Source: Pleurotus djamor | Taxonomy: Eukaryota; Basidiomycota; Agaricomycetes; Agaricales; Pleurotaceae | Reading direction: 5' to 3' | DNA length: 64,000 nucleotides | Assembly (NCBI GenBank): GCA_029747585.1 | Contig: JAPEVF010000031.1 | Coordinates: forward strand, 1-64,000 | Shown: positions 58,067-64,000 of the stretch, piece by piece | Position numbering within the stretch: the stretch's first letter is position 1 | How the letters are laid out: each line of letters opens with the position of its first letter | Made by a program: the position numbers and the translations under genes | The notes under the pieces: model-generated | Told to the model about the DNA's origin: nothing | The model's database searches: none | Seen by the model: only the letters and a program-made list of their open reading frames with translations

Positions 58067-59232
58067 ATGGCCCAGAACCTCCAGTTGCGCGTCGTTGCTC
58101 TCCTCCTTCTCCATCCACTTCTCGCCTTCGCTGCGAGACGCGGTGGTGGTGGTAGCGGCGGGGTCTCGAGCAGCGGCGGCGGGGGTTCCTCTGGTAACTA
58201 CGACGGGACTCCAAGTAGCGGAGGCTCATCGAACACCTCTGGAAACAGCAGTGGACCGAGTAACACCAAAGTTACCTTGACCTTCCAATACGCCGAACCC
58301 ATCGACTTAGCTGTCTTCAGCTTCTACGTCATCTTCGCCGTCTCAACGCTCTTCCAAGCATACGCCATCATCATACGTCCACTATTCGTCCAGATCCCTC
58401 TCCCACACATTCGACGACACCCAGACGAAACGCCTGGAACACTGTTCGAATGGCTTCTTGCACTGTCGTCCCTCTCGTTACTCGTTTATTGGATTTTATC
58501 AGCCGTTTTTCAGGCGATTCTCACCACTTATCGGATCTTACCCTTCACGCCAGCTTTCTTCGCGTTGCGACAATGGCTATATAGGTTCCCCGGAACCTTG
58601 CTCTTGTGTGCATGTCTCCTCCTCATACGCAAACGTGCTCGAAAGCATGCGGTGCCCACCTTTTTCAAAGGTCACGTCAAGGACCTCGTTGACGTCTTAC
58701 TGGTACTGTGGATTGTGGCGGCGCAATCCCTCGGAATCGTAGCAACTCTTCACACGTTGAATGCTACGACCGTCGATGATTATCTCGAGCGTGTCGTCCT
58801 GTATCACACCAGAAGCTTCCACTTCTTCACGGCGAGCGAGCTGGCGCTAGCTATCGATGTATTTATAGCTGCAGTTATCCTCCAGCGCTCTCTTCGCAAG
58901 CAACAAGGGCAGGATACCGTACGTTGGTTTCTTATCCGCTGGTCATGGTCCTCTACTAACCGCGATGAATCTTCCGTCAGTTTATACCTACGCTGGCGAA
59001 ACGAATCACCCCTCTTTTGTTGATCTTGGCGATCTTCCACATCATCCCTCCCATCATCGCGGATCAATACAATTTCACCTTCAACAACCTCATCTACCCA
59101 GAGCTCTGCTTGAGCGAAGTGCTGATTCATGGGATAATGACTGCGTTCACCCTGGGCTACCTCGCGGGAATGGATAGATCCCGATATTTGAATGCCCCGA
59201 GTAGCGATACCAAAGTTGAGATTGAAGTGTAG
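58067..59232 (+). CDS. Signal-peptide-bearing multi-span membrane protein, 367 aa
   Basis: Exons 58067-58918 and 58981-59232 join in phase 0 across a 62-nt intron with a CTAAC branch site. The protein starts MAQNLQLRVVALLLLHPLLA, a typical signal peptide, followed by an extracellular Gly/Ser-rich segment (RRGGGGSGG) to about residue 65. Hydrophobic segments then follow near residues 77-100, 125-150, 160-180, 185-205, 220-240, 265-280 and 290-310, fitting a seven-span topology; the C-terminus is short and polar. The organisation recalls a fungal seven-span receptor-like protein but no family is assigned. A CT-rich region and an AT-rich CATAAATTAG at about 58003 precede the start. Confidence 0.78.
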
Positions 59233-59659
59233 GATGCGAGTTGTAGTGGACCCAACAGGCGGCCGTCGCGTCCGTTGCACACGTATTGTGGACTCTTCTG
59301 TGTAACTATCTTGGATACCTTCCCTTTGTTCGCACATCGTCTCTGAATAGCTATTTATTTTACTTTCTCGCTCACGTCGCCGGCCTCTTGCGACGAGCTT
59401 GCTATCTTCGTGGTATACTTATGAAAATTCAAGATCTCAACAATATCTCAACTCTCAACTCTCATTTCCCATTCTGGCTGTCGAGTACGTCCTGAGCAAA
59501 CCTATGCTGGGGTGTTAAAAAGGACAACCAGATTACTACAAGGGAAGGCGGGGACATGGGTCCATGGGGGTTCACATACATTACACGATACATTCCAACC
59601 AGATTCCAAAAATGGCGAGGAAATTTACAAGATTGAAAACAAGGGTGAGGGTATATGAT
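59233..59659. other. Intergenic between convergent genes
   Basis: Shared 3' flank of the membrane protein gene and the copper-fist gene; nothing else recognised. Confidence 0.45.
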
Positions 59660-61192
59660 TCACGCGCTTCCGCTGCAACACGAGCGGACAATTGGCGATG
59701 GGGAAGGGGGAGGAAGGGTACCCGAATCTTGCTGTTCATGGGGGGCGGCCTCTATAGCAGCCGTACTATGGTCCGAGCAACACCCATTACACGCCTGACC
59801 GCAATCACACCTTCCATAGGGACAACCACAATTGCCTCCACAGCATTCGAGTTTGGGGACATTGACTAGACCAAAAGCAGCGCCATGTCTCTCGCTCTCA
59901 CGAGCAGTTGATGGGTAGATCGTAGTGTCCATAGGATCGATGGTGACACCACCTGCTTTTCGAGTTGAAGGTGGTGACGGTAAAGCGGCGGCTCTTGCAA
60001 AGAATTTGTCGATGACGCTGCTGCCAGTGGAGAGTCCAGAGGCTCCTGGGAGGGATGTTGCCAAGGATGGATCAACACAGTGATTACAAGCCTTCCCACA
60101 GCAGTCGGACGGAGAACTTGGCAGATTGCGTTGGCCATTGTGTTCATCACAGCCTGGGCATGCACATAGCCAGCCGCAGGTGCAACCTGATCCTGCCAGT
60201 AACGCCACCGTCCGAAGGGGTGGGATTATGCCAAAGTCTGGTATAGCGGAGGGAAGAGGAAGCGAAGAAGGGATTATGGGGGGTAACTCCAGCGTAGGGG
60301 GAGAGGTGGAAACAGTGCTCTTCAAGCGTTTATGTGTTGGCCCAGGCGGGGTAGCTGGCCGAGAAGGATGTCGTTTGGATGATTCGGCCTGGCTGTTTGT
60401 AGAGTTCGATGCGGACTCGGGGTGTGTCGCAGCAGAACAACACGAGGCAGCAGCTCGNGAAGACATGATGAGACGAGGNTCATCACGAACGAAATCGAGA
60501 GAACCGCTAGGACGNNTNTCTGGTTGGCAACGGCAATCACTAGCGTTCCTCGTATTACANCTACANGGATTCAACAACGTTTCGACTTNAAGTAGAAGGA
60601 TGAGATAAGAGANATAGAGTATGNNGCCGANAAGAACGACGTGCCTCTTTGACGNACATCAGCTGGAATAGAAGCCTTCGAAGTCTGGAAGATATCTCTG
60701 AGTCCGTTCGGGTATGTGGGTTCACTTGGAACGGAACGTCGGTTTGCTAGCAAGCATCGAAGGGTCAGCCATGCCGTAGCTCNGATACACCGAGACCCAG
60801 GGAAATAGACTGNACATACATTTTGTGCCCGCNGANGACGCCNCCTCCTCGGGTTGGGTTTGAGACGATGAGGCGNGNTTCGGGTCGTTACAGGTGCACT
60901 TTGAATGCACTTTCCGAGACTTCCGGAGTTGTCGACAACGTTCGCATTGTGAGATGGGTCGACCCTTCTTCTTGACCTCAAACAGAGGTCGATCAGCATG
61001 GCTGCAAGAAGANGACCGATGACCTTTGATGCAGGATTCGCTGTTCGAGAAGGAGGGCATGAGTTCAGACGGTTGAGAGGAGAACAGGCAATGTGCCGAC
61101 CATGCGAATTTCTTGTTGTTAACATAGACCTGGGNGGAAAGTGTCAGTGACGAATGAGGCATCGTGATCATCGAGTATTATATTCGCACCAT
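59660..61192 (-). CDS. Copper-fist transcription factor (Ace1/Mac1/Cuf1 type)
   Basis: The DNA-binding domain is rebuilt from three pieces: an exon consisting of just the ATG (61192-61190), 29 nt at 61129-61101 (VYVNNKKFA), and from 61040 the block CESCIKGHR, DRPLFEVKKKGRPIS and CERCRQLRKSRKVHSKCTC. This gives the canonical zinc/copper fist with its KGRP minor-groove hook. The introns are 60 nt each. Downstream are Cys clusters typical of copper sensing: CNTRNASDCRCQP, CTCGWLCACPGCDEH, then CCGKACNHC and CGGNCGCPYGRCDCGQACNGC. Such factors switch copper uptake or detoxification genes according to copper binding. The splice joins near 60.6-60.85 kb are not resolved because of Ns. The stop is at 59660. 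Confidence 0.85.
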
Positions 61193-62089
61193 TGTTNAGC
61201 ACAAATGACGCTTCACGGGGNGCAGACATNNAATNTGNAGGAGAGGGAGAGTTATAGCGAAGGCATCATATGTGGGAAAAACAACCCCTCAACATGAAGG
61301 CCGATGGACCCTGGGGACTGGCTGACCTTGTCAGTGAGGACCTTGCCAGTAAATATAGTTTCCGAGTTCAAGTTGAACGTTATGAACCAATTACACGAAA
61401 CGACGATCCTCATTTCAGCTGCNTAAGAAGCTAAAACATGGTATACGAAGCTACGCNTGACGAATCGGAANGTCTGAGACACTGNGACAGTTCCTCACCT
61501 GCTAACTTCAATGATGCAGAGCTAGAACGGCGTATCAATGGTACACAAAAGACAGCAAGACGCTCACGAAGACACGTTAGGCTCTAAAATGATCAGCAGG
61601 TCGACAACAAGAAAAGCAGGATGCGGATGGAGGCAGAGGTACGGGGGATGGAGGGAGAACGTGGAACGCAACATGCAGTGGATGGGGACAGGATATGTNG
61701 NNNNTNTGNAANGGCGATGTGGGCAGNACGATGATGAGGAGATGAAAAGATTTTTACAAGTACATACGCATAGTCTACTGAGAAGTAAAACAAATGGGTA
61801 GGAAAGCATGTTGCGAGACGGTGGTTGGGTATTACAGAGTGTGGTAAGGATACAACGAGAAAGCCCGAACAAAAGAGTCCCAGATGCAAGGAAAAAAGTA
61901 CAAGTGAACCACGAGGAAAGGACCCACGAAAATGTAGATATTCTCTGGACGAGATTACGCCAGGTAAANTTAAATAAACTTCTGGACTAAGGCCTTGCCA
62001 ACGGTTCATCNACCATCAAGCCTCAAGCCTTGTCGTGACTACTGTAGCCTCGTATCAGAAGAATGAACGACGAGAGCTGGATGAGGACC
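61193..62089. other. Intergenic: copper-fist promoter and 3' flank of phosphatase gene
   Basis: Includes an N cluster at about 61699-61710. No additional gene recognised. A GTGAGG at 62089 (minus) just after the phosphatase stop could be a donor for a further small exon, which I could not find. Confidence 0.35.
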
Positions 62090-64000
62090 TCACCTGTTGC
62101 TGCCACTTCCATCGGAACTGGTCTGTTTGCGTTTCAAACTTGGTCGCTTCGATAACGAGATAACCCCCTTCTTATCNTCTTTGAGCAGCTCCGTTGGACT
62201 GGCTCCCCGCTTCCCAGTGGAAGGGGACATTGTCATAGAGGCCGGAAGCCCTGCCATAGCTGAGCGAATCGGCGTACTTGGTCCCAGCTCTATGTCCATG
62301 CTCCCACCACCACCACTCTCTTCGTTAGCGCTGGTGCTTCCACTGCCAGACTCCCCACCCCCACTTTCGCTCCTACTGCCACTGCCACTACCTACACTCC
62401 TGCTCTCTTTACTCTTTGGACTTCCATTGCCACTGCCACTTCCACTAGTGGTGCGTCCGCTCGAGGCCAGCGCTTGGGAGAGATCTCGTTCTTCATCAAC
62501 AATCCTCAACACCCCTTCAATGATCGCGGCGTGCACAAAGACATACTGTCTCAGACTTTGACAGAGACTCATCCTCTGCTCCCGCATATCTTGTACCAGT
62601 TCGCAGATGGGGTCCTCGTACGAGCTTAAAGGCGGTGGCGACATACTGGCATGCAAAGGCCGAGGTTCCTTGTAGTCGATCATCGTTGGCTTTTTTCCAG
62701 CATTCGAAGCAAATGAAGGCGGAGTGGATCGTGAACGCGATCCAGGAGGGGACGTTGAACCGGGACGTGAATCGACTTGACTGCTGTCCGTGACTTTGGT
62801 TGTCGCTTGATGCTGCTGCCCACCAGTTTTGGTCTCCTGATTACCTTCTTTAGTCTTCGCGCCATTCTTCACTTCGCCATGGATGTTCTGGATGACGTCC
62901 GACTTATTTGGTCGAAACAACGCTCCGAGCTTACTTCCGACGCTTTCATAACGTGTTTCACTGGTGCCTGATACGGATGGAGACATGGATATAGAACGCG
63001 ACGGGGGAGGTTCGTCCTCCGATGAGAATACCGACGTGCCTCGTGCGTCACGGAAGTTCACCATCGATGGGGGTGGATTGCCTGGGAACGATAGTCCAAC
63101 GTTACGGACCGATAGAGGTAATGATGGGTGGGTATTTCCAAACGCAGGAGACAGGGACGTCGTTGACGCCGACCGACTATCAACACCAGAACCACCATAA
63201 AGCGCCACTCTCGGAGCATCCAGACTCATACCAGACCTGAAGCGCCCTCCTACAGAGGCTCTGTGCTTGCCCGTCTTGTCTCTATCCTCGTTGATAACGA
63301 CTGCTGGGCCCAAAGGAGAAGGTCCAACCCCCGCCGCACTAATAGCCTGCTTCGACGCGTGATTGATGCCACCAATGGGAGGAAGAGGCGTGGATACTGA
63401 GGGAGAAATCGAGGCCTGGCCCATCAGCGAAGTTGTCGTCACAGTAGTTCCCGTGTCTGTATTCAAGACCGGGTTCGGAACGGACTCCTCACTGCGCTTG
63501 CTAGAAAAAGGTATTTCCTGGACATCATTCCCTGAAAAGCCAAGAGGCGTAGGAGAATAAGACACGCGTTAATCTCGAGGTTCACATCATGAAGTATCCC
63601 TCTCGTACCTTTGTCTTTGGTCCCAGTGGCAGATGGTGACGATGTCCCGTTATTCCTTGATCCAGCGCTAACCGAGGTAGCGAGGGAGGTCGATGTACCG
63701 CTACCGCCGGCTGATTCATATAGGTGCGCGTGAGAAGGATGTTGTCGATGACGCCGCCCAAACTCAAAAGATGCTTCAGAAGAACCCGAAGAACCTGATG
63801 CACCTAAGCTACCACTCCGCCCTCCCGATCCTTCGCCACTGACTTCGGTGCTACCTGGTGTGTTGGATGCTCCAGAAGATCCTGACATCGCGGCTGGTGG
63901 GGACGCAGAGTGTGACTTGCTACTGCCAGAATTCCCTTCGTCCAAAACCATGGATTCGCCAGTGACCATAGCTGCACTAGTCTCATCGAGAACAGTCTCA
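62090..64000 (-). CDS. Protein tyrosine phosphatase, C-terminal part, runs off right edge
   Basis: Two exons are visible: from beyond 64000 to 63609, and 63531-62090, separated by a 77-nt intron. The best evidence is DPICELVQDMREQR followed by CQSLRQYVFVHAAI, which matches the last conserved motif of classical PTP domains (R-x-Q-R ... Q-x-x-Q-Y-x-F). The signature Cys loop is not in the window. Everything before that motif here is a long Ser/Gly/Pro-rich insertion of more than 400 residues. After it comes another disordered tail with GSGSGN-type repeats, ending SDGSGSNR. A large low-complexity insert before the final motif would be unusual in mammalian PTPs, but long inserts do occur in basidiomycete enzymes. 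Partner substrates unknown. Confidence 0.7.

Noticed and set aside
1..64000. CRISPR arrays, rRNA genes or bacterial-type operons
   Set aside because: No regularly spaced identical repeats, no rRNA-like sequence, and all confident genes carry spliceosomal introns or single-gene promoters.

Overview
The window is nuclear DNA from a filamentous basidiomycete, most likely an Agaricomycete. The evidence is: genes split by many introns of about 50-60 nt with clean GT...CTAAC/CTGAC...YAG signals; CT-rich promoter tracts with TATA-like boxes; a Cdc11/Nud1-type septation scaffold; a copper-fist regulator; a TALE homeodomain protein; and an F-box-like family whose proteins start MGQYFQ. No species can be assigned from sequence alone. 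Isolated single Ns beside homopolymer runs, and denser N patches at 49.9-50.6, 51.9-54.1 and 60.4-61.3 kb, mark a draft assembly with homopolymer uncertainty.

Layout. The first 3.8 kb (ureG, usb1, a METTL25-like methyltransferase) reappears in inverted orientation at 42.6-46.7 kb, so about 39 kb lies between two arms of an inverted duplication; the left arm runs off the window start. Inside are: a small gene at 5.2 kb; a tandem pair of F-box-like genes plus a decayed third copy (7.0-9.9 kb); a 1.4-1.8 kb module present twice in direct orientation (9.95-11.4 and 19.0-20.8 kb); an area of coding-like fragments that is hard to resolve (11.4-15.7 kb); a degenerate repeat field (16.5-17.1 kb); an inverted pair of tRNA-like, probably SINE-derived, elements (17.6-18.6 kb); a small two-exon gene (21.3-22.0 kb); the cdc11/nud1 homologue (26.7-32.9 kb); and a TALE homeobox gene (34.2-36.8 kb). 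Long gene-poor stretches lie at 22.0-26.7 and 36.8-42.6 kb.

Right of the inverted duplication (46.7-64.0 kb) are two paralogous, apparently non-secreted trypsin/V8-like serine proteases on the minus strand, with a multi-span membrane protein between them. The upstream protease carries a tail of roughly 420 residues with three modules, each opening with Glu-Glu-Gly. Further right are a signal-peptide-bearing multi-span membrane protein, a copper-fist transcription factor with Cys-rich clusters, and the C-terminal part of a protein tyrosine phosphatase that runs off the right edge.

Functional links are loose, as usual in fungal chromosomes. ureG and usb1 are divergent and share a promoter of about 200 bp. 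usb1 and the methyltransferase gene are convergent and nearly or actually overlap. The two F-box-like genes share promoter motifs (paired GATAAG plus CACGTG). The most unusual content is the protease with the modular amphipathic tail, the inverted duplication with mosaic divergence, and a 23-nt intron required by both usb1 copies.
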